A program made the position numbers and the translations under genes. A stretch of DNA of 64,000 nucleotides from NCBI GenBank assembly GCA_023336205.1, contig JALQCR010000015.1:1-64000 (forward strand), in the 5' to 3' direction. Within the stretch, counting starts at the first letter, position 1. The number at the start of each line of letters is the position of its first letter. This DNA comes from Pseudanabaena sp. Salubria-1. Lineage in GTDB: Bacteria; Cyanobacteriota; Cyanobacteriia; Pseudanabaenales; Pseudanabaenaceae. Of this stretch, positions 15,593 to 24,722 are shown in pieces. The notes under the pieces are model-generated. The model saw nothing but the letters and a program-made list of their open reading frames with translations, made no database searches and was not told the DNA's origin.

Positions 15593-17584
15593 ATGAAAGC
15601 ATCAGAAACCAATTTTCAAAATCTTACAGATCGTAAAGTTCAATATCTTGTACCTTTATTTCAACGTCCATACAGTTGGGATAAAAAAGAGTGGAATGAT
15701 TTACTTTCTGACATTACTGAACTCTGTATAGATGACAACTCAAGAAATCATTTCATTGGTTCGATAGTTGTTACAGATTTACCTAGTAAGCCTAAAAAAC
15801 TTGCTTGTTACTATTTGTTGATTGACGGTCAACAAAGACTGACAACAATCTTTGTTTTGCTAATTTTAATGCGTGATATTGCAGCTACTGCTAGTGGATT
15901 TTCAGTTTCTTCAGAACAAATTGAAGAAGATAATTTAGTAAATAAGTTTGCAGAAAACTTAGAGCATTTTAAAATACTTCCTACGCAACAGGACAGAGAA
16001 GTTTTTATAGCCTTAGTTACATCTGAACCTAGCTGTTTACAGAGAGTTCATCCACTTATTACCTGCTATAACTTTTTTAAGAAAGGCATCAAAAAGTTAA
16101 ATCTCGATAAATTACATGAGGTAATTTGCAAGAAACTATCAATTGTTGAAATAGTTTTAGAGAGTGACGATAATCCTTACGTTGTTTTTGAAAGCTTAAA
16201 CAACAGAGGAAGATTATTGACGGAAGTTGATTTGATTCGCAACTACTTTCTTATGAAGATAGATAAAGACCGTCAAGAAGATATTTATAAAGAGTATTGG
16301 CTACCTATGCAAAAATCTTTAGGTGATGAAACGCTTAATGATTTTATGTTTCACTATTTATCTAGTGGAGGGGAAATTGTTGGACAAAAAGAAATATACC
16401 TTACTTTAAAACGAAGGGTTGATAGATATGAAGATGCTTTTGAAGCGCTAAAGCGGATCAAGAAATTCTCTCATTTGTATGAGAAAATCATAAATCCACA
16501 AAAAGAAGTTAATTCAATTATTCGTTCTAAATTAGTACGGATTAATAGACTGGACTATACATCTGTTTATTCATTTCTGCTAAACTGTTATCACGAATAT
16601 GAAAATAACACGCTATCAGTGAATGACTTTGCGTCTATTTTAGAGATATTGGAAAACTTTATAGTTAGGCGTATTATATGTAAGATCCAAATTAAAGGAT
16701 TAAATAAAGAATTTCCTTTGCTGTATCAAAATGCTATTGCAAGGTCATCTAGTCTATTAGATGGAGTTAAGGCTATATTAGAAGCAAATGAGTATCCAAG
16801 AGATACGAAATTTAGAGAGTCTGTCATTAGAGCAGCTTTTACTTACTCCAACGATAAGTTAAAGCTCATATTAGAAACAATAGAGCAACATATATTAAAA
16901 TCAGAACCATTGTCTCCAACTAAAGTTGATTGGATTATGCCCAAAAAACCAACTTCAGATTGGATAAGTGAGTTAGGTGAAAACTGGCAGCAATATCACG
17001 ATTTATATGTAAATACTTTGGGGAATTTGACTTTAGTTCCCCTTAATTATGACTTGTCAAACAAATCATTTTTAGACAAGCAAATTTATTTCAGTAATAG
17101 TGACTTAGCACTAAATAGATATTTTCAATCTATAGATAAATGGGATCATACATATATTGAAAAGCGTGCGGAATATCTAGCAGAAATAGCTTTACAGATA
17201 TGGTCTTATTTTGGGATATCCAATCAAACTTCTGGGTATGAGATTCAAACTTCTGAGCATGAGGTAACAGGAACTAGACCTACCAATTTGGAAATACTAG
17301 GAGATGTTTTTCCTGTTAAGGCATGGAAGGAAGTCTACTTGACTGTATTAGACTGGATTAGTGAGTATGAACCTAGTTTATTTGTTGAATTGAGTAAACA
17401 ATATCCCAACTTAATTAGTGACTACTATCATGAAGGTATTCTTAAAGTTCATGTGCTTAAAAATGGTTATTATGTTGGAACGTGTCTTAGTGCAAAATCA
17501 ATCTATCAATTTTGTTCACAGGCATTTCAATATATAGGGTTGTCCGATGAAGACTGGAAAGTGGAAAGACAAACCAAACCATAG
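15593..17584 (+). CDS. DUF262/DUF1524 protein, GmrSD-like
   Basis: A 663-residue protein. The N-terminal DUF262 (ParB/Srx-like NTPase) domain has VPLFQRPYSWDKKEW near residue 20 and the intact catalytic motif DGQQR at residues 78-82. The C-terminal DUF1524 domain (residues ~430-545) has the conserved TLGNLTLVP and LSNKSFLDKQ, normally part of an HNH nuclease. The expected histidine in the EHI(L/M)P position is Trp447 (in KVDWIMP), so nuclease activity is doubtful. A further ~100-residue C-terminal domain follows. GmrSD-type enzymes restrict glucosylated phage DNA, and relatives act in defence islands. A defence role here is inference. Confidence 0.82.
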   Translation: MKASETNFQNLTDRKVQYLVPLFQRPYSWDKKEWNDLLSDITELCIDDNSRNHFIGSIVVTDLPSKPKKLACYYLLIDGQQRLTTIFVLLILMRDIAATASGFSVSSEQIEEDNLVNKFAENLEHFKILPTQQDREVFIALVTSEPSCLQRVHPLITCYNFFKKGIKKLNLDKLHEVICKKLSIVEIVLESDDNPYVVFESLNNRGRLLTEVDLIRNYFLMKIDKDRQEDIYKEYWLPMQKSLGDETLNDFMFHYLSSGGEIVGQKEIYLTLKRRVDRYEDAFEALKRIKKFSHLYEKIINPQKEVNSIIRSKLVRINRLDYTSVYSFLLNCYHEYENNTLSVNDFASILEILENFIVRRIICKIQIKGLNKEFPLLYQNAIARSSSLLDGVKAILEANEYPRDTKFRESVIRAAFTYSNDKLKLILETIEQHILKSEPLSPTKVDWIMPKKPTSDWISELGENWQQYHDLYVNTLGNLTLVPLNYDLSNKSFLDKQIYFSNSDLALNRYFQSIDKWDHTYIEKRAEYLAEIALQIWSYFGISNQTSGYEIQTSEHEVTGTRPTNLEILGDVFPVKAWKEVYLTVLDWISEYEPSLFVELSKQYPNLISDYYHEGILKVHVLKNGYYVGTCLSAKSIYQFCSQAFQYIGLSDEDWKVERQTKP

Positions 17585-17754
17585 AAGAAAAAGTGAACAC
17601 ACTATAAAACCAAACCTTTTCTTCTACGGTTATTTTGCGTTTTAAGACTTGCAGGACTTTTTGCTTATGTTTCTATGCTTGGAACATTAAAACGCCTACA
17701 GGGGCTAAAAATAGGCATCTTTGCTGATGTTTGCATAGTATTATAGAAGGATTT

Positions 17755-17825
17755 GCAAATAATCAGTTTAATTTTTTATTTTTCGTGACACCGTAGCTTT
17801 CTTTTAAAGTTGGCTGTATAGTTTG
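17755..17825 (+). repeat. Upstream module copy 2 (before the HNH/LRV cassette)
   Basis: It carries the same 19-base opening, GTAGCTTTC and AAGTTGGCTGTATAGTTT blocks as the copy at 15187-15250. It lies about 140 bases before the HNH gene. A further near-match of the region just before it (17695-17750) occurs at 21168-21215, after the LRV gene. Confidence 0.6.
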
Positions 17826-18342
17826 TTTTAAGTAGTTACTGTAATTTTGAATATGTTTGACTGAGTGTAAAACTTTCTCAAACATTACCTGAATCAATCA
17901 ATCAAACTACTATGAAATTTAGGTATTTGGATTTATAGGTATTTGGATTTATAGGTTAATTAGCAATGTCTGAAGATTCTAATCGCAATTCTGGGGTTAA
18001 TGCAGCAGCTAGTAATCAAGTTCACCATGTCACACTAGAAGACATCAGACAGTTTACACCTGAAAAGGTAGACCATATTTATAAGGGTGGGATACGAAAA
18101 GAAGCTATTCCTATTAGAACAGATGCAAAAGCACAGCAAATGGTCGAGAAGATTCCTGCTTCACATCGAGCTGGCATTGATGGTAAATCGGCGGCGGCTA
18201 AAGTTAAAGAATATTTATATGACAAAGATGCGAGTCATATTATTGCTCGTAGTAAAGGCGGCTCATCTGATCCCAGTAATTTAAAATGGGAGGATCACAC
18301 TCCTAACCAAAAAAGAGGCGGCAAAATAATGACCTCTAAAGA

Positions 18343-18351
18343 CCAGAGGGC
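18343..18351. repeat. 9-bp target duplication, left copy
   Basis: CCAGAGGGC here is repeated at 19653-19661 on the other side of the IS, the mark of a transposition event. Confidence 0.9.
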
Positions 18352-19652
18352 CTTAGTGGTGCAGAAAAGCCTTAAAAGCGTTGACGCACATAGAATCTCA
18401 TAATGAGACAGGAGATAGGGAAGGGGCAAAACATGAGATACTCAAGTTCCTCAACAAAAGTTCTCATGCAAATACCCCACCTCTATCTTCAACTACAACA
18501 ACAAATGCGTCAATGGATTAAGCCAAAAGACAAACGACATCTGCAAGGATTTGCTGAGGCAGTAGCCGCAATATTACAATCAGGAAGTGCAAGTCTGAGT
18601 CATTGGTTGCCCTATTTGAGCCATCGGGACTGCAAAGCAAGGAGCCAAATGGAAAGACTAAACTACTTTGTGCATAATCCGCACATCAGCGCTGAAACAT
18701 TCTATAACCCATTGCTGAAGCACTTTCTGCAAGCATTTGCAGGAGCATCGTTAGAACTGGTTCTAGATACGAGTATGCTGTGGGATAAATTTTGTTTAAT
18801 AGAAGTATGCTTGATTTGGGGAGGACGGTCGATTGGCTTGGCGCAAGTAGTGCTGGAACATCGCAGTGCCACAGTTGGCTTTGAGGATTATCGTCCAGTA
18901 TTAGAACAAGTACTCACCCTATTGCCACCGCAAAGCACGGTGACCTTACTTGCCGACCGAGGTTTTGAACATGGGGAATTAATCCGTTGGTTAAACCGAA
19001 ATCAATGGTCTTGGGCAATTCGAGCAAAGACCGATCTGCAAGTGACTCTAGCCAAAGGTTCAACCAAGAGTGTGGAACAACTGATACCACCCTCAGAGCA
19101 AGCTTATCTATTCCCTAATGTTACGGTGCTGGGTGATATTAATTGTCACTTAGCTACGGCAAATCTAGCAATGGCTAACGGTTCATGGGCTGTCCTTACT
19201 GCTATTTCCCCATCATTACAGACCTTTGCTCTTTATGGCAGACGTTTCGGTGGGATTGAACCTCATTTTAAGGATTACAAGTCTGCGGCTTTTGATATTG
19301 TTAGCTCTCATCTCCGCGATGCTCAGGCTCTCACTTGTTTATTTATGCTTCTTGCCACAGCTTCCTTGATTGCTTTGATTCTCGGTATCATGTTGGTGCG
19401 TTTGGGGCAAAGGGCTTGGATTGATTGGCATGACCACAGAGGCTTGAGTTTTCTGCAACTCGGTCTCCGTCATCTTCACAGTCTTCTTTACCAACAGAAA
19501 CCACTTCCTCAATTAGAGGCTTTTCCTAAAAGTAACCCTCCTCCTGCCTGTGCTTCTATTGCCAAACGAGAAATGTTAGATTTTCGTATTGAATTTTCTC
19601 GTGTTACCACTGTCTCAGGATGAGACTCGCCTAAGTTTTCTGCACCACTAAG
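18352..19652 (+). mobile_element. IS4-like insertion sequence, 1301 bp
   Basis: It has perfect 17-bp terminal inverted repeats (CTTAGTGGTGCAGAAAA at the left end, its complement at the right) and a 9-bp target duplication CCAGAGGGC. It carries one transposase gene. The perfect ends, intact ORF and exact duplication suggest a recent insertion. It interrupts the HNH gene. Confidence 0.93.
18403..19623 (+). CDS. IS4-like DDE transposase
   Basis: A 406-residue transposase within the IS. The catalytic triad candidates are LVLDTSMLWDKF (residue ~121), TLLADRGFEHGELIRW (~186) and a Glu in RRFGGIEPHFKDYKS (~287). The second Asp followed by RGF and the Glu in a Y/RxxxE-like context fit the IS4 clan. 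An alternative start at the internal MRYSSSS (18433) is possible. It is intact and probably active. Confidence 0.85.
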   Translation: MRQEIGKGQNMRYSSSSTKVLMQIPHLYLQLQQQMRQWIKPKDKRHLQGFAEAVAAILQSGSASLSHWLPYLSHRDCKARSQMERLNYFVHNPHISAETFYNPLLKHFLQAFAGASLELVLDTSMLWDKFCLIEVCLIWGGRSIGLAQVVLEHRSATVGFEDYRPVLEQVLTLLPPQSTVTLLADRGFEHGELIRWLNRNQWSWAIRAKTDLQVTLAKGSTKSVEQLIPPSEQAYLFPNVTVLGDINCHLATANLAMANGSWAVLTAISPSLQTFALYGRRFGGIEPHFKDYKSAAFDIVSSHLRDAQALTCLFMLLATASLIALILGIMLVRLGQRAWIDWHDHRGLSFLQLGLRHLHSLLYQQKPLPQLEAFPKSNPPPACASIAKREMLDFRIEFSRVTTVSG

Positions 19653-20305
19653 CCAGAGGGCATTGGATGCGAAAGTAAACTCTGATAATCTTTCAGGTGC
19701 ATTCAAGGTGGGAATGGAGGCGGGTGTAAAAGGTGCTGTGATTGGCGCAGTTACAGCTTTACCTTTTTCTTGTTTGAGAAATGCTTTACGAGTTTCGCGT
19801 GGTGAAATGACTAGTGAAGAAGCAGTATTAGAAACGATAAAAGATACTGGTATTGGTGGTGCTGTGGGTGGTGTGACAGCTATTACTATGACCGCAGTTG
19901 CTTCAGCTTTTCCACCAATCGCGATTTGCCTTACAGCCATCTCTCCAGCTTTATTGGTAGTCGGCGGTGCTGGCATGGTTTATGAGTTCTTTAAAATTCT
20001 TGAGGATCATAAACAAGAGGTTAGAGATTATTACAATTCTCTCACTGAGAAACAATTAAGTTATTTGCAGCAAGTTGACGATGAGATGAGCTATGAACAC
20101 AATAAAAATCTCGGATTCCTAGATGAGCAGAGCGCGTTTAGTGAGGAAATTTCTAACCATCCTCGTGGGACTGGAGTTCAAGGTGCTTTAGATCGTTTAC
20201 AACATGCAATGATAAATGCTGAAAGAGCAGGATTATCATTGTCAGACACCAAACTTTTATCATCATTTGACTAATCAATTAGTATTACTACAAGGCTAAA
20301 ACTAT

Positions 20306-21034
20306 ATGTTTTTCTTACTTCCTTTAATTGGAGCAGCAGTTGGCGCAACCATTGGAGCTATAATTGCTGATGATTGGGCTGAAAGTGATAGGGCAGAAGC
20401 AAGACACCATAGACAAATGGAAAATGCTCTAACTGACAAGTATTCAAACTTGCAAAAACAGTATTATGAAATTGCTGATAAAAGTAAAGAACTTGCTGAA
20501 GAACAGAACAAAAAATTAGCGGCGATGAGTTTAGATTACTCATATGTTGATCTTGCATTGGAGCTTAGTTGTTCTCTTTTTGTTTTAAGTCAAGACATCA
20601 GCAAAAATCCTAGTTATGAGTCTTTAATTCAATTTCGGGAAGCGGTTCAGCAAACTAATCAGGTTTTATTAAAACTGAATAAAAAACCGATATGTATTTC
20701 TCAAGACTATTTTACTAAGAACTTTGCAGAAATAGAAAGAAAAAAAGTGGCAGGCGTAAAATCTGAACACATCAATAATAATGATGTTAGTAAACTCGAA
20801 GTCAAGCACCGCAAGATATTGGCAGCAGATGAGAATACACCATCTGAACTACTATTTAAATTGTCAAGTGATCGTAGTTCTGAAGTTCGTAAGCTTGTAG
20901 CAAAGCACCCTAACACGTCTATTGAAGTTTTAGAAAAGCTTGCTATAAGTAAAAATTTAGAAGTCAGAATGACAGCAAAAAAAACATTGCAGCTAAAACA
21001 TCAATTCTCATTAGGGAAATTCAACTACTATTAG
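20306..21034 (+). CDS. Glycine-zipper membrane protein with LRV-type repeats
   Basis: A 242-residue protein. Residues 3-22 are a glycine-zipper helix (FLLPLIGAAVGATIGAIIAD), followed by a charged coiled coil (~25-70). The C-terminal region (~170-230) has two copies of a leucine-rich-repeat-variant motif: NTPSELLFKLSSDRSSEVRKLVAKHP and NTSIEVLEKLAISKNLEVR. LRV/HEAT-like repeats commonly bind proteins or nucleic acid. It follows the HNH gene by 31 bases on the same strand and probably forms a two-gene cassette with it. Either partner or immunity function is possible; neither is shown. Confidence 0.65.
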   Translation: MFFLLPLIGAAVGATIGAIIADDWAESDRAEARHHRQMENALTDKYSNLQKQYYEIADKSKELAEEQNKKLAAMSLDYSYVDLALELSCSLFVLSQDISKNPSYESLIQFREAVQQTNQVLLKLNKKPICISQDYFTKNFAEIERKKVAGVKSEHINNNDVSKLEVKHRKILAADENTPSELLFKLSSDRSSEVRKLVAKHPNTSIEVLEKLAISKNLEVRMTAKKTLQLKHQFSLGKFNYY

Positions 21035-21522
21035 CATGAAGATCAAGCTCTAAGCCTTGAATCATAAAAGTCAAAAGATGATCTCAGCTATCAAAAACAA
21101 GATACCGAGTCAAGGCGCGTAAATCGTAGCAATTCTCATTAGGAAAAATGAGGGGGTATTTAAAAGCTTACAAGAGCTAAAAAAAGCTATCTCTGTAATA
21201 TTTGAATAGACCATAGAAGAGAAAACAAATTGATTGCATCTTGCTAATAATAGGATCTTTAAGATGACAAGCATTTCATCCACTTACCTAGTCGGGCAAA
21301 CGGGTTAGGTACTCTTCAGTAATGGTTAGTGTTTAGTAAAATGTTAAACAGCAATTGAACCAGATTTTCTTGATTTGCAAGGACAGTATAAGGTTAATCA
21401 TTTAGATAAGCTAAACTTTCTCTTTCTTGGGAAAATAACGCTTCCCGCCTTAGAGAAGCGTCAAGGGAAAACAGAAGTATAAACTCAACACCATTTGAAG
21501 ACAAGGCAATCTGAAATGATCG
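21035..21522. other. Convergent intergenic region without genes
   Basis: About 490 bases between the LRV gene (plus) and the helicase (minus). It holds a hairpin at about 21436-21461 (AACGCTTC paired with GAAGCGTC-type sequence) that could terminate transcription. The part 21168-21215 resembles 17695-17750, upstream of the HNH gene. No ORF is convincing. Confidence 0.45.
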
Positions 21523-23580
21523 CTACATATATGAATAATCAAGTTCAGTAGCATCAATCAGATCGCAAGGTAACGGATCATATTCAAGGCTTTCATTGTA
21601 CTCATACTCATCGCAATAATCGCTGTCTGTAATATCTGTAGATATATACAGGTCATCTTCATTAACGAAGTCACAAAGTGGACTATTAGCTCTCTGTTCA
21701 AAGCTCTGCAAACCTAATTCTTTTTCTTCATCTGTTACACAAGCATTTTTTAATGGAAAATTAGAGTAAAGATTAACTGTGCATAGTTCGGTGTTTACCC
21801 TAGCGCGACCGATAGCTTGTATGAGTTCGGATTCAATGAAATGAAACTGAAGATTTCTCAAGTGTAGATTGTTATAGGTGTTAAACCAGAATCTAAACCC
21901 ATTGTGTTCTACGGTTTGCTGATGGAAGTTTTTTATGTCAAAATCATCGGTAACAACAGGTAGATTTAATACCTTTGCATATAAAGCAATTTCTATGGGA
22001 TGACGGTGTGGTGTTCCAACTACGTTAATGTTCTTGCCTTTTAGCTTGTCACGTCCCGTACAGTTATAAAAATATATATCTTCAACAATATCGACTCCCT
22101 TACTCATAAAATAAGCGCCATATGATTTAAAAGTAATGGTTTGTTGACCGTTCTCTTTTAATCGTTTAGTCATGTAGTCAAGGTGTTCATTAAGAGAGCT
22201 ATGACTTAATGAGTATGTAGTATCTTGAGAAATGAAGCCAGTAGAATCTACATTAGAAATATCATAAAACTTTACGCGATCTCCAAATAAGCATCTATAG
22301 ATAGTCTCATCAGCAGTTGCAGACATGATAATAATTTTCTTGTCTTGAGGTAGCCTGTCGGTATAACTACTAATAAAACGAATTTTTGTGATGTCACCAG
22401 ATTTTGCGTCTTCAGCTTGAAAATAAAGAGCATTAAAAAAGTGCAAGATAGGTGAGTTATAAGCAGGATTATTTAGTACTTCATCTCTTATGCTCTCTAA
22501 ATCCTCAAATATAAGTTCCATAATTCTAGGGGTGTTTACCTTCCCTTCTCTAATGTCGTTAATCAGTGCTGTTACTTTCGCCTTATCGTTGGTGTTGTTG
22601 ATTTTACTCTCAAGACGCAATAGATCAGTTAGGTCAATAACCTCAATAGGTAGTAACACTTGAAATATATCTTCATCAAAAATAATTGTGTCATGTCCCC
22701 AATCTATAAATAAAGCTTTCTGATGGGTTGTAAGCACTGTTTCTTGTGATCTATAGCAACTAAAGTTTTGTGAGCGATATTCTCTTACTTCTGGATAAAT
22801 TTCAGCCATTTCTTTTAAGTAGTTTGTAGCTTCAGCATTAGCTCCTATAGCGTAAAGAAAAGATAATCTGTCTTTAACATGTTGAGGTAGCATGTCATCA
22901 CTAGGCGTACAACTGTGATGTATTTGTTTTTGTTGCATTAGCAGTGACACATCATTTTTTAGATCGTGAGTTGGTAGAGCTAAGAGTACATTGATAAGAT
23001 CCATACAAGCGCTGGTTTTTCCTAGTCCAGTTGCAACTTTAAAGATATGAATATAAGTATCTTGTGTTGCAATCACAGTTTTTAATGTGTCTATTAACAG
23101 TTGTCTTGCTCTCTCTACTGTCACACTTTGAAACTGCTTCAATCTTACAATCTTCTTCTTTTTGGTTGTATTTAGTAGATTTAAAAAACACCAATCTTCT
23201 TGATAAGTTGAAAAGTGTTCTAACCTCATTGGTAGATAACCTGATGTTTTACAGTAATGAAGCTTTTGTATTTTTTCTTTGTAGTTATAATCAGGGTTAG
23301 CACGTAGACACTTTTCGTATAAGTCCTGACCACCACTAAGATATATCAAGTTAGTAACAAGTCCTAAGAGTTGCGGATCTAACAGTTTGATATCAGGGTT
23401 CATAAAGTCATCAAGGATCTTAACTTGTTTTCTAAGTTCATCCCAATCGACATTATCAATGATTTTGATTTTTGAAGCATTTACGGTTTTCTCTATATTA
23501 TTAAATATAGGCGTAATCGTATTTGCTTCAATTTTATTCACACCTATTTTTTTTCTTGCTGTGGTTAGATCGCGCTTCAT
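21523..23580 (-). CDS. Helicase half of a primase-helicase
   Basis: A 685-residue ORF with SF2-like helicase motifs. Walker A is IFKVATGLGKTSACMDL near residue 184, Walker B IIFDED near 300, an SAT-type motif III IIIMSATADE near 435, and motif VI LIQAIGRARVNT near 587. The open frame continues upstream without a stop for 40 more codons, including RFFYGGKDI, up to an inverted-repeat insertion, and is in the same frame as the primase ORF beyond. The two were therefore probably one protein of about 900 residues for plasmid-type replication. The annotated start is only the first ATG after the break. Confidence 0.75.
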   Translation of the reverse strand: MKRDLTTARKKIGVNKIEANTITPIFNNIEKTVNASKIKIIDNVDWDELRKQVKILDDFMNPDIKLLDPQLLGLVTNLIYLSGGQDLYEKCLRANPDYNYKEKIQKLHYCKTSGYLPMRLEHFSTYQEDWCFLNLLNTTKKKKIVRLKQFQSVTVERARQLLIDTLKTVIATQDTYIHIFKVATGLGKTSACMDLINVLLALPTHDLKNDVSLLMQQKQIHHSCTPSDDMLPQHVKDRLSFLYAIGANAEATNYLKEMAEIYPEVREYRSQNFSCYRSQETVLTTHQKALFIDWGHDTIIFDEDIFQVLLPIEVIDLTDLLRLESKINNTNDKAKVTALINDIREGKVNTPRIMELIFEDLESIRDEVLNNPAYNSPILHFFNALYFQAEDAKSGDITKIRFISSYTDRLPQDKKIIIMSATADETIYRCLFGDRVKFYDISNVDSTGFISQDTTYSLSHSSLNEHLDYMTKRLKENGQQTITFKSYGAYFMSKGVDIVEDIYFYNCTGRDKLKGKNINVVGTPHRHPIEIALYAKVLNLPVVTDDFDIKNFHQQTVEHNGFRFWFNTYNNLHLRNLQFHFIESELIQAIGRARVNTELCTVNLYSNFPLKNACVTDEEKELGLQSFEQRANSPLCDFVNEDDLYISTDITDSDYCDEYEYNESLEYDPLPCDLIDATELDYSYM

Positions 23581-23698
23581 ATTTTTACTGCTTGAATTCT
23601 TGATTGCATAAAAATCAGCAGCTTGAAATAGTAAGCCAAAATCTAAGTAGTAGTCATAGTTGGTATGTACAATATCTTTACCACCATAGAAGAATCTA

Positions 23699-23832
23699 GG
23701 CTCTTCTGGGTTTGAGGGGATAAGCAGAACTAATGGTAATCGAAAGCCCGTCTGGGCAATGATTACAGCCTAGCAACACCCGCAAATACTGTATCACATA
23801 TATACAATTTACCCCTCAAACCCAGAAGAGCC
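23699..23832. repeat. 134-bp inverted-repeat insertion splitting the primase-helicase
   Basis: Perfect 21-bp inverted repeats (23699-23719 and 23812-23832) flank 92 bases. AGAATCTA occurs directly outside both ends (23691-23698 and 23833-23840), like an 8-bp target duplication. On the coding strand the insert contains TAA, TGA and TAG in the frame of the host gene; read inverted it would still contain one TAG. Host frames on both sides are the same. It looks like a miniature inverted-repeat element. A 135-bp in-frame unit without duplication is also consistent. Confidence 0.8.
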
Positions 23833-24348
23833 AGAATCTACAGGCATCTTTGTGCAACCTTTATCGCACTCTGGGAATAACATCATAAGTGCGTTTTGGA
23901 CTCCATCACGAAGATCTCTATCTATGACAGGTTCTTTAACCTGAAATACAACGCGATATTTATGCCAATCATCAGCATGACCAAAAGTAGTGTAAGCAAA
24001 AGCGCAATCTAAACCGTAGTCTTTCAAACGTTCTAGTACTTGTCCAAAGCTTATGGGGTTAACAACCTGTGATTTAGTTTTAGAATCTTTGTTGTCAAAA
24101 TCAATTGCAAAAACTGACTGGGATTTCCAACTAGCATTCTTTCTAGCACCTTCAAGGTAAGCAGGAACCCAACTTTTACCATTAGGGCTTGTAATTTGGT
24201 TGCTAAATTCAACAATATCAATATCTACAGGATGGTTTACAATTCTATTATTAATTGCAGCAGCATCATTTGGCTTACTCTGATACTGTGTATTGTCTAG
24301 CAACAATTTATGGGTTATAATGTTAGTAGGAACAGAATTATTAGTCAT
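23809..24348 (-). CDS. Primase (AEP/PrimPol-like) half of a primase-helicase, truncated
   Basis: From the ATG at 24348 (MTNNSVPTNI) this encodes 179 residues; a longer in-frame start at 24420 adds an unlikely hydrophobic head. FAIDFDNKD near residue 79 fits the hhhDhD metal-binding motif of archaeo-eukaryotic primases, and WHKYRVVFQV near residue 127 fits the second conserved block. The ORF stops inside the inverted-repeat insertion. The expected third block, RFFYGGKD, is found in the same frame on the far side. It is likely a plasmid replication primase fused to a helicase, now broken. Confidence 0.72.
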   Translation of the reverse strand: MTNNSVPTNIITHKLLLDNTQYQSKPNDAAAINNRIVNHPVDIDIVEFSNQITSPNGKSWVPAYLEGARKNASWKSQSVFAIDFDNKDSKTKSQVVNPISFGQVLERLKDYGLDCAFAYTTFGHADDWHKYRVVFQVKEPVIDRDLRDGVQNALMMLFPECDKGCTKMPVDSGSSGFEG

Positions 24349-24551
24349 AGTTTTATTTGTTAATAGATATACGAATAGGTAGGCATTACTTTGAAGGAGT
24401 AATGCTTTTTTGTTGTGCATATAATCAGGTTGTTAGAGTGTTTTAATTACCCGATTTGTCGAGAAACTTTTTCTTGTTTCTACCTTCATTGTAACATATC
24501 TTAATGATAATATGATATAATAAAGATATAGAAGAAATAGGATGGTTGATG

Positions 24552-24722
24552 ATGGCAAGAGGCAGAAAATCAGTATTACGAAATGCAAAATTACTTAGTG
24601 TTTATTTAGATGAAGAGTTCACAGAAAAACTTGAACAATTATCAAGTCAAACGCTAGTTCCTAAAGCTGCTATAGCTAGGGATATACTCACTAAGAAACT
24701 AATAGAAATAGGTACAAACTAG
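24552..24722 (+). CDS. Ribbon-helix-helix (CopG-like) regulator
   Basis: A 56-residue protein, MARGRKSVLRNAKLLS then VYLDEEFTEKLEQLSSQTLVPKAAIARDILTKKL. This is the ribbon-helix-helix layout: one beta strand (KLLSVYLDEE), then two helices separated by a short turn. It is divergent from the primase-helicase, about 200 bases away, an arrangement typical of plasmid copy-number or partition regulators. It probably represses the divergent promoter region (inference). The internal ATG at 24552 is preferred over 24542, which is out of frame. Confidence 0.7.
   Translation: MARGRKSVLRNAKLLSVYLDEEFTEKLEQLSSQTLVPKAAIARDILTKKLIEIGTN

Larger units (their letters stand above)
17966..20274 (+). pseudogene. 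HNH nuclease with glycine-zipper membrane tail, split by an IS
   Basis: Removing the IS (18352-19652) and one copy of its 9-bp target repeat joins two ORFs in frame into a 332-residue protein. The N-terminal part has an HNH-like core: DASHIIARSKGGSSDPSNLKW near residues 88-108 (His91), followed by N and RGG. The C-terminal part has glycine-rich hydrophobic segments (GVKGAVIGAVTALPF and TGIGGAVGGVTAITMTAVASAFPP) and a helical tail. The present 145-residue front ORF runs 26 bases past the IS junction, on through the IS end to 18403. The family is unknown to me. The layout resembles an effector with a DNA-cutting domain tied to a membrane-active domain. Confidence 0.8.

Noticed and set aside
23699..23832. 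Self-splicing intron or intein in the primase-helicase
   Set aside because: At 134 bp it is too short for group I or II introns, and the in-frame stops exclude an intein. A simple inverted-repeat insertion fits better.
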